Assembly: GCA_947652605.1 (NCBI GenBank)
Contig: OX393580.1
Coordinates: 15,396,159-15,460,158 of the forward strand
Direction of reading: 5' to 3'
Length of the DNA: 64,000 nucleotides
DNA from: Elmis aenea
Lineage: Eukaryota; Arthropoda; Insecta; Coleoptera; Elmidae
In this document: piece after piece, positions 24,501-34,831 of the stretch
Numbering within the stretch: position 1 is the first letter of the stretch
Layout of the letters: every line of letters starts with the position of its first letter
The notes under the pieces: generated by a model
What the model was told of the DNA's origin: nothing
The model's input: the letters and a program-made list of their open reading frames with translations, nothing else
Databases searched by the model: none
Made by a program: the position numbers and the translations under genes

Positions 24501-26459
24501 TATCCCCGGTTTCCCCTACTACACTACATACGCGAAAATTAATAACAGTTTGATTTGGCATAAAAGTATAAACATCAATGCTAAATAATTAAAACTAAAA
24601 TCTACCGATTTACTGAGGTTGCGAACTACCAAAAACAATTATTGTAAAAATTTTAGATTCGAACTACCAAAAGCATTTAAATCAATTGATTTAAATTTTA
24701 ATCACGATTTTAATCACGATTTAAATCAGCTGATTTTTAAAATTAAAATCATGATTTAAATCAAACTTTTTTTTTCACGATTTTACGTCACATAAATTAA
24801 ATGCATGTTTTACTTCCAGCCGTTTAAACAACCGCTAGTAAAATACGCCGGAAATATTGCCTATTGACTTTTTATAGATTGGGGAGAAATAAAGTCTCTA
24901 CAGGAATTTTCTTGTTAGAGACGCATTCCGGTAGATTTTCTTTGTAAATTTTCACAATAATTTTGAATTTTAGGGTCAAAAGATCTACCGCTTCAATCAA
25001 AAAGTCTGCAACAATTGGAAAAGTTTTTTATTATCAACTTCTCAGAAAATTTTATTCTTGATAAAAGTTGATGCATGACCTAAAACTAATTTTAGAGATG
25101 AAATTTTTTTTTATATTACACTAGATTTTAACAATTTTAAAAATATTCGAAAAAGTAAAGTGCCCCTATTTTCAGATTTTTTATTTTTGAATTTTACATT
25201 AGTCTCAACATTCAAAAATTTGCAAATAAAAGTTGGTGCATAGTCTAAAACTAATTTTGAGGTAAAGAAGCTCGATAAAAATTCATACATACGACACTAG
25301 CTTTTAGCGATTTTAAAAATATTCGCGAGGTTAAAGCGCCCTTATTTTAACAATTTTTTTAAAAAAGTTCAAGAGATAACGATATTTTATATTCAGTAAA
25401 ATTTTTAAATTCTAACCTTTTTTTAACTTTTTTAAAATTCTTATAATAAGGGCACTTTTTGGTTGTTAAAGTTACTTCAAAAATAAAAATTTTAATTTTA
25501 ACGTCATATTTCACCTTTGCTCGTATTTTAAAATTCTAAACAATCTCTCCCTATGAAGTTTTTTTTTTTATAACTCTTAAAATAAGACCCCTTTACTTTG
25601 TGAATATCTCTGAAATCGCTAAAATCTGGTATCGTATACATTTTTATGAAATTTGTTTACTTCTTATAATTAATTTAGGTCATCCACCAACTTTTATCAG
25701 GAATAAAAGCTTCCAAGAAATTTTAGTAAAAACCTTTGTCATTAGTTGATACTTTTTGAATGACGCTGTATAGAAGATATAATGCAGGCTGAATAATGAA
25801 TAAATTAGTTGTAAAAAGGAAAAATAGTCGTTTCTTAAAAAAAATCATTTTTTTTTTAATGTAAATCAATGATTTTTGATGCTTTTAATAAAAACCAAAT
25901 TTTGCCCTACCCTGATTGAAACCATATAAACAATAAATTGTTCTGCAAAATATTTTATTGCACTTAAAAAAAAATGAACAAATTACATTTATTTTTAGGT
26001 TCCTGAATATATTTTAAACGTTATAAAAAGTAAAATCATATGAATTCAAATTTCATCCGTCACCAACTTTAAAATTAACCAAAAGGAAAAGATAAATAAC
26101 TATCTACCTCTTAAATAAGTACCTATTAAAAATATTTAAGCCCAATGTCAGTTTTAATTTGGTTAGTTTATTTTTTCTTTTTAAAACTATCTAAAACAAC
26201 ATTTAAAACATACCTTACCACATGTTAATAATGATAAAAGTTACTGAATATTGCAAATAATCAATTCAATTCACATTACATACATTTTTCCAATTTCAGT
26301 CACAATAGACAATTTCGTTTTGAAGAGAGGGATAAACATGGTTTCGTTAAAGGTCATTATGGATATTACGATAAACATGGACACCTTCGCATGGTTCACT
26401 ACGATGCTCACCCCCATGAAGGTTTTCATGCTGAAGGCAATAATTTTGGTAGAAATTAA
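15556..26459 (+). CDS. Cuticular protein with chitin-binding (RR) domain
   Basis: Three exons: micro-exon 15556-15576 (MVLHLKM), 21477-22387 and 26300-26459, all in frame, giving about 363 residues. The first exon plus the start of the second form a signal peptide (ILISTIMTYSVALP), so the protein is secreted to the cuticle. A long Pro/Gln/Lys-rich spacer with an Asn run follows. The C-terminal 60 residues are a chitin_bind_4 domain, spliced within YKWGFDTGNG/HNRQFRFEER and continuing GHYGYYDKHG and VHYDAHPHEGFHAEG. The aromatic spacing fits chitin binding, but the domain is His-rich and not a textbook RR-1 or RR-2. An intron inside the signal peptide is typical of cuticle genes; here it spans 5.9 kb and holds three TACAGGG foldbacks. 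Exons 2-3 are solid; exon 1 is inferred from the TATA box, splice site and phase, and translation could begin at 15574. AATAAA lies at 26599. Confidence 0.75.
16253..16562. mobile_element. Small TATAGGGTG foldback
   Basis: TAGGGTGTTTCATAATTGAA and TTCAATTATGAAACACCCTG are inverted ends flanked by TA (16251-16252, 16563-16564). The arms run to TTCTTAAAATCATCC and its complement, so nearly the whole 310 bp is palindromic. It abuts the next foldback almost directly. Confidence 0.85.
16571..17323. mobile_element. CAGTGTGTCC foldback with transposase C-terminal relic
   Basis: The ends CAGTGTGTCCAAAAGGAATG and CATTCCTTTTGGACACACTG (allowing one or two bases) are inverted, with TA on the right (17324-17325). 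The arms are about 260 bp. The centre encodes the fragment annotated at 16857. This is a close variant of the TACAGGGTG terminus. Confidence 0.85.
16857..16972 (+). pseudogene. Mariner-like transposase C-terminal fragment
   Basis: Reads DRIREITPEMVGNVINGFKN, then RVYIAKL, and after a one-base shift VNGSQFEHLL followed by a stop at 16970-16972. The order RIR..ITPEM...V...F..R......G..FEHLL is the usual C-terminal end of insect IS630/mariner-like transposases that start with DUF4817. It is the opposite end of the same protein type whose N-terminus survives at 13905 and 61961. Confidence 0.7.
17326..18238. other. Cuticle gene intron, unassigned
   Basis: AT-rich. A 92-codon minus-strand frame at 17812-18090 has a few Cys/His residues but no recognisable domain or splice context. 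Confidence 0.35.
18241..20049. mobile_element. TACAGGGATG foldback with composite arms
   Basis: The ends CAGGGATGCGCAAAAGTATG and CATACTTTTGCACAACCCTG are inverted, flanked by TA (18239-18240, 20050-20051). The arms are about 690 bp. Each arm begins with a unit of roughly 190 bp that itself ends in CACCCTGTATA (18418-18428; mirrored near 19862) and carries CTTCCGGTTCGACCGGAA about 45 bp before that end. No transposase relic was recognised in the centre. Confidence 0.85.
20520..20760. repeat. GC-rich palindromic MITE
   Basis: CGTATTCGCGCGA and CTTCGCGCGTACGCG on the left are mirrored by CGCATACGCGCGAAG and TCGCGCGAATACG on the right. An inner pair GCAAGCATATAAGAG / CTCATATGCTTGC surrounds a hairpin CAAGCGAGAATTCGCTCG. 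The frames called on both strands here (20432-20812 minus, 20601-20816 plus) are mirror images and not genes. The GC content contrasts sharply with the surroundings. Confidence 0.7.
20761..21476. other. End of cuticle gene intron 1
   Basis: AT-rich, no element boundary seen. It ends in the splice acceptor TTTTACAG at 21469-21476. Confidence 0.4.
22388..23194. other. Start of cuticle gene intron 2
   Basis: AT-rich non-coding DNA with a short purine-rich GA microsatellite near 23018-23035. Nothing else recognised. Confidence 0.4.
23195..24519. mobile_element. GTAGGGGAGACCGGGG inverted-repeat element
   Basis: The left end GTAGGGGAGACCGGGGATAA and right end TTATCCCCGGTTTCCCCTAC form terminal inverted repeats. 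Internal motifs echo the end: GGGGCTAAAAGTAACAATGA near 23406, GTTACTTTTGACCCC near 24140, and a hairpin CGCCTAAAAGTTACT / AGTAACTTTTAGGCG at 24288-24335. A second palindrome is nested at about 23607-23952 (CGGTCCCAAATTATTAAATT mirrored by AATTTAATAATTTGGGACTG). Confidence 0.65.
24640..24780. repeat. ATTTAAATC low-complexity palindromes
   Basis: Clustered GATTTAAATCA-type self-complementary blocks, probably an old inverted-repeat element or simple AT repeat. Confidence 0.4.
24988..25768. mobile_element. Diverged TACAGCGTCA foldback
   Basis: The left end CCGCTTCAATCAAAAAGT and right end ACTTTTTGAATGACGCTG are inverted, both next to TA (24986-24987, 25769-25770). Inner arm blocks also mirror each other: CTAAAACTAATTTTAGAGAT on the left and ATTAATTTAGGTCATCC on the right, with GTAAAGTGCCCC opposite GACCCCTTTAC. 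It is older than the other foldbacks. The centre near 25380 has no recognised protein. Confidence 0.55.
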
Positions 26460-26791
26460 TTTCATCACTAAACCACCAAGTGCAAATTTAGTATAAATGA
26501 TCTATAAACATAGTTGCTAAAAATCTATTTTATTTATATTGTGATTGTTGCTCTCTTTTCCCATTTCTAGTTAATATTTTGTATATGAACTGTTATTAAA
26601 TAAAATAATGAGTAAGAAATTATACTGTGAATTTATATAGCTACATAATTATGGTGCATTATAGTATAGAAAGAGCTCGACAAGTACGCTAAATCCTATT
26701 CGTCAGATTAAACTCTCTGTCTAGCTTCTATTAGGTATTTTTTTATTTCTAAAAACGGTAAAAGTTACATCGCTTTTTGAGCAAACTCATA

Positions 26792-26966
26792 GGGCCATGG
26801 GCATCGGCAGGGGGGCAAACGGGGCACTTGCTCCCCTGGGATCGAGTAAAAATAGTACTTGTAAAAACAAATCCTAAAAATTAAAAAATTAAATTAAAGT
26901 TTATATATATTATTATTTGTCTCTATGCTTTGCCCCCACTGGAAAGTTTTCTGCGGGCGCCCATGG
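26792..26966. mobile_element. Small GGGCCATGGGC inverted-repeat element
   Basis: Left AGGGCCATGGGCATCGGCAG and right CTGCGGGCGCCCATGGCC are imperfect inverted ends, and GGGGGCAAA recurs inverted as TTTGCCCCC. It is likely a hAT-type MITE. A clean 8-bp duplication is not visible. Confidence 0.5.
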
Positions 26967-27092
26967 CCATGGCCAGTTTTAAAAAACATGGTAAATTAAA
27001 CAAAAAAGAGCCAATTTGGTTTCAAATCGTCAAAACTTGCAATCCTGCTTGCATCTGATTACGGTGCACTGCAAGCCGATGTACTGTACAGT

Positions 27093-27180
27093 ACAGGGTG
27101 GTCCAAATTCGACGGGATTACATGGGTATCTTGCTTAATAGCCAAGATAGAGAAACTGTTAAATTACCAAAAATGTGTAG
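27093..27180 (+). repeat. Solo TACAGGGTGG foldback terminus
   Basis: CAGGGTGGTCCAAATTCGAC followed by GGGTATCTTGCTTAATAGCC, the same subfamily as 1033, 13309 and 60426. No inverted partner is present. Confidence 0.5.
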
Positions 27181-27648
27181 TTTTTTGAGACAAACTCAGA
27201 ACAGTTCTCAAATATATTCTATCATTTCCGGTTTTACTTGCTTTTTTTTGTTTTCACAGCCTACCTTTTGTTTCTCATCTTTAAAAAAATTTAAAAAAAA
27301 CTTTGTAACTTGCGTATTACTGAAAAGAAATACATCAACCCTTATATATTTGAAAAACGAAATAAATAAGAAATTTCAATTGGGCATAGCTATAGCTATA
27401 ACTTCCATTTAAAAAAAGGTGAGTTTGTCATAACTTTTTAACGGTGAGTGTAAAAAAAATTTTTTTTAGTACTATTACAATCTACATAAAAATATCTAAA
27501 AATATTTTTCATAACCTTTTTCGATATTTAAAACAATAAGGAAGATATGACACATTACACGGTGTCCCAGCCAAGACGAATTATTCGATAGCTCTGTTAT
27601 TAGTATTAATATCCATTAAAAAAATTACGAAATTATGATAGTTTTCGG

Positions 27649-28033
27649 ATGCGTTTTTATAATGTCCTATGGTTGAAAAAAGTATTTTACCGTTTACTTA
27701 TGACAACAGCAGTTAATTCCTGGATTGTTTTTCGCGAAATAAAAAGAAGGAAAGGAAAAGAAAAAAGTTTTTGGATTTTTTTGTTCCCCTTGCTAAATCG
27801 TTATGGTAGACAGCATGCGAATGTCGTTCGTAAACGTCAATACGGTAGACCATCTACCGAATCTAAGTTGTTAAATGTAGGTGTTCATCTACCAGTTGAA
27901 GGGCCTACCAGGAGAAGATGTTACAAGTTACAACTGCTCAAAAAAAAAATAGAAGGAAAAAAGAACTACCACGCTTTGTATAACATGCAATGTGCCGTTG
28001 TGCAAAAAATGTTTTGCCTCCTATCATACATAA
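27649..28033 (+). pseudogene. piggyBac transposase C-terminal relic
   Basis: The first frame reads LWLKKVFYRLLMTTAVNSWI and then RKRQYGRPSTESKLLNVGVH; both match the end of piggyBac DDE domains (the W.K+VFYRLL...VNSWI signature). After a one-base frame change the same strand gives TCNVPLCKKCFASYHT and a stop at 28031-28033, the cysteine-rich C-terminal zinc-binding tail. The catalytic Asp-bearing upstream part is missing, so this is a 5'-truncated and frameshifted fossil. The upstream flank from about 27561 is a separate repeat (ATCCCAGCCAAGACGAATTA type). Confidence 0.8.
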
Positions 28034-28872
28034 CATTTCTTCGAAATAAATAGTATATTTCATATATTAGTTATTTTATTTCCAGTGTAACATGTATATC
28101 CTAATCCTATTACACAATGGGACATGTATGTCCCACCACCCCTAAATTTCAACCCTTGTTTTTTTTTCGCATATATTGTTTTTCACTTCTTTACAACTGT
28201 ATCTAAAGATATACATAAAGATTATATAAAAAAAACAATTCCGGTTTAGAGTTGAATTCAGACTCTAGGTTATGAAAATACGATGACGTTGTCAAAATTT
28301 GATATGTAACGCATATGTAACGTAGAAATTAAGGCATGTCAAAAGACACTACTGTCAAACTTTGACTGCACTCGATTATTATGTATTAGTTTGAAATTCT
28401 TTTAGAACTAATATGTGAGAACAATAATATACATATATTTTAGCTATTTTCAAACTCTGTTGCGTATATCTTGGCCATTTCAAAAGTTTGAATTGTAAAT
28501 TTTGTGCAAATAGTAAAACTGTCTTTTCTCTCTTTGAAAATTAAAAAATATTTAAAATTGGTTTAGTTTTCGAGTTAGCATGATGATTAATTTAAAAAAT
28601 TATTTTTAACTGATTAACTAATGTAATAAATAAACGATTTTTCTCAGTTCATATTTTATATTGTTATCAAAAAAAAAATTGCAATAACAATTTCACATTA
28701 TTTATATCAAACATGTGTATTGCTTCTTCTATAAAATGAAAGCGAAGTCTGCGATTTTTAAATATATGCTGATAATCTTTTTTGCGTTATTAAATAAGAA
28801 ATATCGATAGTAGATATAAATATATGAAAAAATAATTACTTGACAATTTAAAATGTTCGGTATGACTGTTTT
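28034..28872. other. AT-rich intergenic DNA
   Basis: No gene recognised. A short GGGACATGTATGTCCC palindrome lies near 28120. Confidence 0.4.
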
Positions 28873-29144
28873 GAATTATACTCAATTTTGACGTTTCAAA
28901 TTTTTCTATGTCAAAAGTCAGTACTGCCAACTTAAAACTAAAAATCCCTAAATAAACGTGAAATAAGCAGCGAATGTTACGTTACGTTAAACGTTGCGTC
29001 ACCTTTATGAATTATCCTCAATTTTGACATTTCAAAATTTTCAAATGTCAAAGATCAGTACTGCAACCTTAAAATAGAAAAATTAAAATTACTAAACAAG
29101 AGAGGTTAGGAGTAAACGTAACTTTACGAACAGCTTACCTTTCA
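28873..29144. repeat. Two diverged tandem copies, 136-bp unit
   Basis: The copies start at 28873 (GAATTATACTCAATTTTGAC) and 29009 (GAATTATCCTCAATTTTGAC). Shared blocks continue through CAGTACTGC and GTAACTTTACG/GTTACGTTACG. It is a simple two-unit tandem duplication without coding capacity. Confidence 0.65.
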
Positions 29145-29646
29145 TGATATTTGTGAGTTGACATGAATTTTGAAATTTGACATGTTGTATGTGCATTGAA
29201 TTTATTCAATGGTTTGTGGTGGTTTGTGGCGTAAAGGTGATTTTTTTCGAATTTATATGTTCATCAAGTCTACTTATAAGGTGGAATAGTTATTATATTA
29301 AAAACAGTGGCAGCGTAACAGGCAATACTTATCTTACAATTTAAATGTTTGAAACTGGTAACAATTCAATAGATACTGAATAGATGCTATAGCAGCTAAA
29401 TAGGCAATCACAACGGTATTTCTTCGATGCTTACTTGTGAATTTACCATAATGAACCATACTTCGTGATTGCCGCTAAATAAGTAACTAAACTCAATGGC
29501 GCACAGTAGAAATATACATAATGCATAAATATTGTTTAACCATTATAATATTATTATATAAGTTGATTACGGCAACACGTCGAAACAAGGGACATGCACA
29601 AAAAAAAACAATTTTTTGCACAAAGAACTCCACTCGAACCCACTAG

Positions 29647-30115
29647 GTGCGGGCGCGAAGCGCTACTAGTTCGATTACCAATTTAATAGAATTTGAAAAG
29701 CAATAACGACTGTTTTAAATGAAATTTTGAGCCGATCGATACGTCGTCTCCAAAAAAAAGTGACGCGCCTGGCTTTAATCGATATATCTCGGAAACGAGA
29801 CCACTTAGAAGCATGGAACATATTAAACGAAAGATAACTCCTTGTGCAAAAATATTTTTACGCTTAAAGACTATTCTACGCACATTGGTATAAAAAAGGA
29901 CCCTTTGGGTACGAGCGCGCAGCGCGAGTAGTACAAATATCGATTTATTCGATTTTGACATGCAATAAAAATTTGAGCCAATCGATTGTTCACCTCCAAA
30001 GAATATGACCGGTTTAGTTAAAATCGATATATCTCAGGAACGAAGCCACTTAGGGACATGAGACTTGTACCAAACGAAAGATAATTTTTGCGCAGAGACT
30101 TTTAAGTGCAAGGCG
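29647..30115. repeat. Two diverged tandem copies, about 250-bp unit
   Basis: Anchors recur at 29777 and 30022 (AATCGATATATCTC) and at 29647 and about 29908 (GCGGGCGCGAAGCGC / ACGAGCGCGCAGCGC). Both copies also hold TTTTGAGCC or TTTGAGCC followed by GATCGAT or AATCGAT, and AAACGAAAGATAA. A unit of this length with a GC-rich box looks like a fragment of satellite DNA. A minus-strand frame at 29683-29961 spans the junction and is not a gene. Confidence 0.65.
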
Positions 30116-30449
30116 GGGTCTAGTGGTGTATAAATAAATAATAACTATAACATAAAAAATATTATTTAAACCAGCCCAAAATAGTACGTATCACCCTGGG
30201 CTTTGCAAAACTTCTTTCTAAATTTGATTTCAGTTTAAACAGTATTTTTATTTCATTATTTTAAGTACAAGTATTATAAAACGCTCTTCGTCATAATAAA
30301 ATAATTTCTAGATGCTCCAGTGACAGGGAAACTATTGAAATAATACATCTCAACCAAGAAGTGGACAATAATAAAAGACCCAAAAAATTCTCTAAATTAA
30401 TTTTCAATTTATATACATACATTTTAAGTTCACAGAATTTACTTAAGTA

Positions 30450-32556
30450 TTAGCCCATAGTGAATTCACAAGAAATTGGAAAGTAGCCAGTTGCATACTG
30501 GAATAAATTTTGCTCAATATCTAGCAGTAATCCAGATGCACCAAATCGGAAGAGTTCAGGTGTCAGCCAAGCATCTCCTAAAAGTTCCTTAACCAAGACA
30601 AACCAAGACAGTGCGTCTTTGCTAGTTTTTATACCACCTGCAGGTTTTAATCCAACCTAGACCAAAATAAAAATATTACTTTACATCAAATACAAATCCT
30701 TTACAATAGACAATTACATCTTACCTTATAGCCAACTTTATTATAATATTCTCGAATCGCTCTACACATAACTATCCCAAACGGTATTGTGGCATTTATA
30801 GTTTCTTTGCCTGTAGAGGTTTTTATAAAATCTGAACCTGCCATCATTGCAACTAATGATGCCTTATAAACCTTAAATAAAAATTACTTCATAATATAAA
30901 ATGGATGTAATTATAATTAAAACAAGACCAAGCACATGGTGAATGCACCCAAGAAACAACTTTTGTTATTAAAGCTAAACATTAAATGAGCAATTAATTG
31001 TACAGTGGAGGCATGAATCGGTACACTAAACTTGGTTTTGAATATAAGCTTGTTACATAGGCTCGTTTACAAGTGCCGCAAACGTAAGCATCAAAGAAAT
31101 ACCGTTTGTTTTCTTGAAAATATTAAAATCAGAGTGTATATGCCTTTCTCACGACCGTCATTCATTTTGTCGGTAAAAGAAGGTCAGGTTAGAGGTCTGT
31201 AAAAGCTTTTTTTTAAAGCAATAAACATTTACCTTTACATATATTTTGTGTGCTTACGTTTGCGCCACTTGTGAACACACCGTGATGAGCTTCTCTTCGT
31301 GATTGCCAAGAAATGTACTCACATTAGTTAAGTTAACCAGTTCACCTGTAGCTAAAATCGATTTCATGTGAGCCTTGGGACCACAGGCATCCTTCATTTG
31401 CTGTATTTCTTGGTACATTGTTTCCCACTGACCAGTCAGAACCAAACTTCTATCTATGACTATATCTATTTCTGTAGCTCCTCTTGCAACTGCATATTTG
31501 ATTTCGTCCAGTCTGGTTTTTAGTGGCATTTGACCACTTGGGAAAGCAGTCGCAACTGAAGATATTAAATGAAGACAAACATATGAAAAAAAAGATTTCT
31601 TCAAATATAACTAAAACGTTTGTAACACACCACTTCATACATCTATTATTTATTACCAATTACAGTTTTAAAGAGAGTTAATTTTGGGTACTTTCGACCA
31701 AGGTAAAAAACAAAATTATAATAAGTAATAAAATAATTAAGATTTGTGCATCCAACATAAATGATTATAAGCATTTGTTGGTTAATTATCTATTACCTGA
31801 TGCTACATTCACTTTATCATAAATGCCCAACTTCTCGAGAGTCTTTACAGCATTTTCTACTTTCGAAGGATACACACATACTGCCGCTGTCCTAACTGAA
31901 AAATTTTCATCATGGGTAAGGCCCAGGGACTGCAATAAATCATCTGCTAATGGTTTATTAGCCTGAAAATATTACTATTAAAAAATAATACAAAATAACT
32001 AATTTTAAACAAACAAGGACCCAAATAGGCAAATGAATGACATTTTTAGTCCCCTACTTGACCATACAATTTCGATTCAACAACCAACATACTGCACGGG
32101 CTTCGTCAATTAAACAGGGATGATAGTTTTATCGGACATACAAATATTCAAGGTCGAGGTGCAGTCAGAGCCCAAAATTTATGAGCAAGATGCAATTCAG
32201 ATAGGTGGGGTAGAAAATTAATTGTGTAACGATTAACAGATGTTCTTAATAATCAACATATACATTAACCTTAAAACAAAGTCTTGAAACGTTACTAAAT
32301 GTGTCGTCTCCTCCCAAAGTTGTTAAATCTATGCATGTTATTGCTTTTAGTAACCAAGCAGCTTGATGTTCGTTTCGTAAAACACGTGATGTTACCAAAT
32401 CGGCTGTTTTTGTTTGAATTGCTGCCAAATTAATGTTCACATTATTTAACCAGCCCAGATCTTTAAAATTAAAGTAAAATACGTCATGTACAAATTAATT
32501 AACAACAAATGGAACTTAATCTTACCAAGTTCACATCCTTGATTTCTTTCTACCAT
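30450..32556 (-). CDS. DERA: Deoxyribose-phosphate aldolase
   Basis: Six exons on the minus strand: 32556-32526, 32460-32270, 31962-31797, 31555-31323, 30871-30725 and 30656-30450. All joins are in frame and give 324 residues, close to the animal enzyme (about 318). DERA cleaves 2-deoxyribose-5-phosphate to glyceraldehyde-3-phosphate and acetaldehyde in the cytosol, in deoxynucleoside catabolism. The class I aldolase residues are visible: the Schiff-base Lys in DFIKTSTGKE (about K224), the relay Lys in GLKPAGGIK (about K260) and the Asp in TEIDIVID (about D160). CIDLTTLGGDDT and the phosphate loop FRFGASGLL are also present. One deviation is VATAFPSG, where relatives have Gly before Phe. It is divergent from the BTB-ZF gene, with 607 bp between start codons. 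The gene looks intact. Confidence 0.95.
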
Positions 32557-33163
32557 TTTGTATCATTTACAGCTTATCACGAGTAATTAAACTGCACGCT
32601 TTTTGTTATCATTAATAAAATCATTAGTCAATACTTCCACAAATTAAGAGATTAAACTAATTGCCCTAAGTGTTGGGTTATCGTTAGGTCACAATCTCAT
32701 GATAAACATTTTATTCCACGTCTACGTACTTGAATATTCGTGTTTAGAGTTTGGAGGTTATCATAGATAAAGAGAGGTAATGCTTAATTTTTACATTTTT
32801 GATCAATTATGAGATTGATCAAAATTTAAGTGTAAAAGTTTTGTAAAAACTACTTTAAATTTACCAGTCACAGGAATAGAAAAAGTACACATAGTGACCT
32901 CTATCTAAAACTCACCGAATTTCAAAGCACATTGACGTTCGTGTTTGACGTTTAATTTTTTTATATAAGTTGTATACAATAAGTTCGACTGCGTTGTTCA
33001 CGAAACTGTTAGAGGTTTTTAAGTTAATTTTTAGTTTGATACCTTGATTCGATATAATTTGTAAATTAAAACATTGTAATTTATGCTTTTAAAAATTAGG
33101 TTAACTATCACCAATAAATTTTTGTGCATTGTTACCTGCTAAATAAGTAGTAACATTACGGCA
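32557..33163. promoter_or_regulatory. Divergent DERA / BTB-ZF promoter interval
   Basis: A 607-bp interval between two outward-facing start codons with no repeat detected. It presumably carries both promoters and 5' UTRs. No TATA box or specific operator is claimed. Confidence 0.35.
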
Positions 33164-34587
33164 ATGGAACAGTTCTGTTTAAAATGGAATAACTTTGAGA
33201 GCAGTATAGTTACAGCATTTGAAAGTTTGCAGAGCACCGAAGATTTGGCTGATGTAACGTTGACATGCGAGGGACTAAATGTCAAAGCCCATAAAATTAT
33301 CTTATCTGCTTGCAGCCCATATTTTAGAACAGTTTTTAAGGTAAACTGCAGTGATATATAATTTTGAAAAAGTTGAAAGTAGAGTAATCTTTTTAGGAAA
33401 ATCCCTGTTCACATCCTATAATCATATTAAAAGACGTTTTACATGTAGATCTTTTGGCTATTTTAAATTTTATGTACCACGGTGAAGTGCTCGTAGCCCA
33501 AGATCAGCTAACATCTTTTCTACAAACGGCTGAATTACTACAAGTGTCTGGACTGATTGGTTCTGAGAATATACCAAACAAAAATTGTTCTGGTTTTCTT
33601 GAACACGCTAAATTGACAAAATCGAAAACTTCAGAGCTCCACGGAAACCCTAAAAAGGCAAAAGTTACTTCTAAAATTAAGCAAGCAAAATTAATATCAA
33701 CTATTGTGACGCCAAAAACGAATGAAAACTTTTTGTCCATAAGTAACATACAAAAGGTATTACAGACTAGTAGTCCACCAAGAGATACTTTTGAAGTTGT
33801 CAACGTAGATACAATTAAAAGAGAAAATGAGCGATTCGAGGAAGAGCACGATTTTAATGAGAATGTAGATTTTAATATCAATAATGAAAAATCACATCAG
33901 CAATGTTCGATACTGGAAGCAGCATTAGAAATTAAAGATACTCATTCTAGTATTTTAGAACGATCGTTAACTTCGGTTTCTGGTAAGTACATGAAATTTT
34001 ATTGGTTGTGTCCATTTTAAGTTTCAAAGTGCTACTTTAGCGGTGCTTTTATTGTACTGCATCTCAAACCAGTTTCAGGCAAATCACCATCCGTGACATA
34101 TCCATTAGAACATGTTGCTATATTACAAGATTCTTCTCCTGAGCCAACAAAATTAGTAAATGTTCCTAAAAAGTCTTCCGAATCTCTAGACAATGAAAAG
34201 AAATGTGTTAAACATAAGATAATGAATACAACTGAATCTGCAACATTTGATCTGACGGTCGAATCTCTTCCAAAAAACATCAAACTTGAAGAAGAAGCTG
34301 CCACGGTGGTAGAGATTAACAAAGACAGCATTCAGTCTTTGCACGGCGACATTTCCATACACAGTGTCCGAACACTATCTGATGTACAACCACATCATAG
34401 TTCGCAGTGCGGTAACTGCCCCCATTGTGGCAAGGTATATTCCAATCAATCAGCTCTAAAGTATCATGTACGATTGGTTCATTCAGATCTTACTAATATG
34501 TATTGTTGCCATTTATGTCCAGAATCATTTGATTACCGAGAAGGTTATAAAAAGCACATGGTTGAAGTACATAGTATTAAAAACTAA
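33164..34587 (+). CDS. BTB domain, two C2H2 zinc-finger protein
   Basis: Three exons: 33164-33340, 33397-33982 and 34079-34587, in frame, 423 residues. The N-terminus (about 1-115) is a BTB/POZ domain of the insect tramtrack/lola class: FCLKWNNFESSI, ADVTLTCEG, KAHKIILSACSPYFRTVF, and HPIIILKDV across the first junction. A long acidic, Ser/Lys-rich linker follows. Two C2H2 fingers close the protein (about 368-389, CPHCGKVYSNQSALKYH; and 398-419, CHLCPESFDYREGYKKH). BTB domains dimerise and the fingers bind DNA, so it is probably a nuclear transcription regulator. I cannot assign an orthologue. AATAAA at 34612 ends the gene, which converges on Spps with 244 bp between stops. Confidence 0.92.
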
Positions 34588-34831
34588 CTGAAATTATTTT
34601 TGTATTTTGTTAATAAAACATTATGTCAGCATTTAATTTTTATCACTAAATCGAGCAAAACTACACAAAAATTTGCATTTTATACTGTAAAAATGGGTCG
34701 CTGTTTCATTCTTTGATATATCAGGGTATTTTATAAAAATATATTTTAAAAATCAATACACTATTATATTGTTATGTATAAACCACAACATATTGGTAAA
34801 ACTTTGTACATTAATTATTTACATCGGGTAA

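Noticed and set aside
26271..26496. Two opposing ORFs over the last cuticle exon
   Set aside because: Shadows of the chitin-binding domain frame, which splices in phase from 22387 and ends at 26459.
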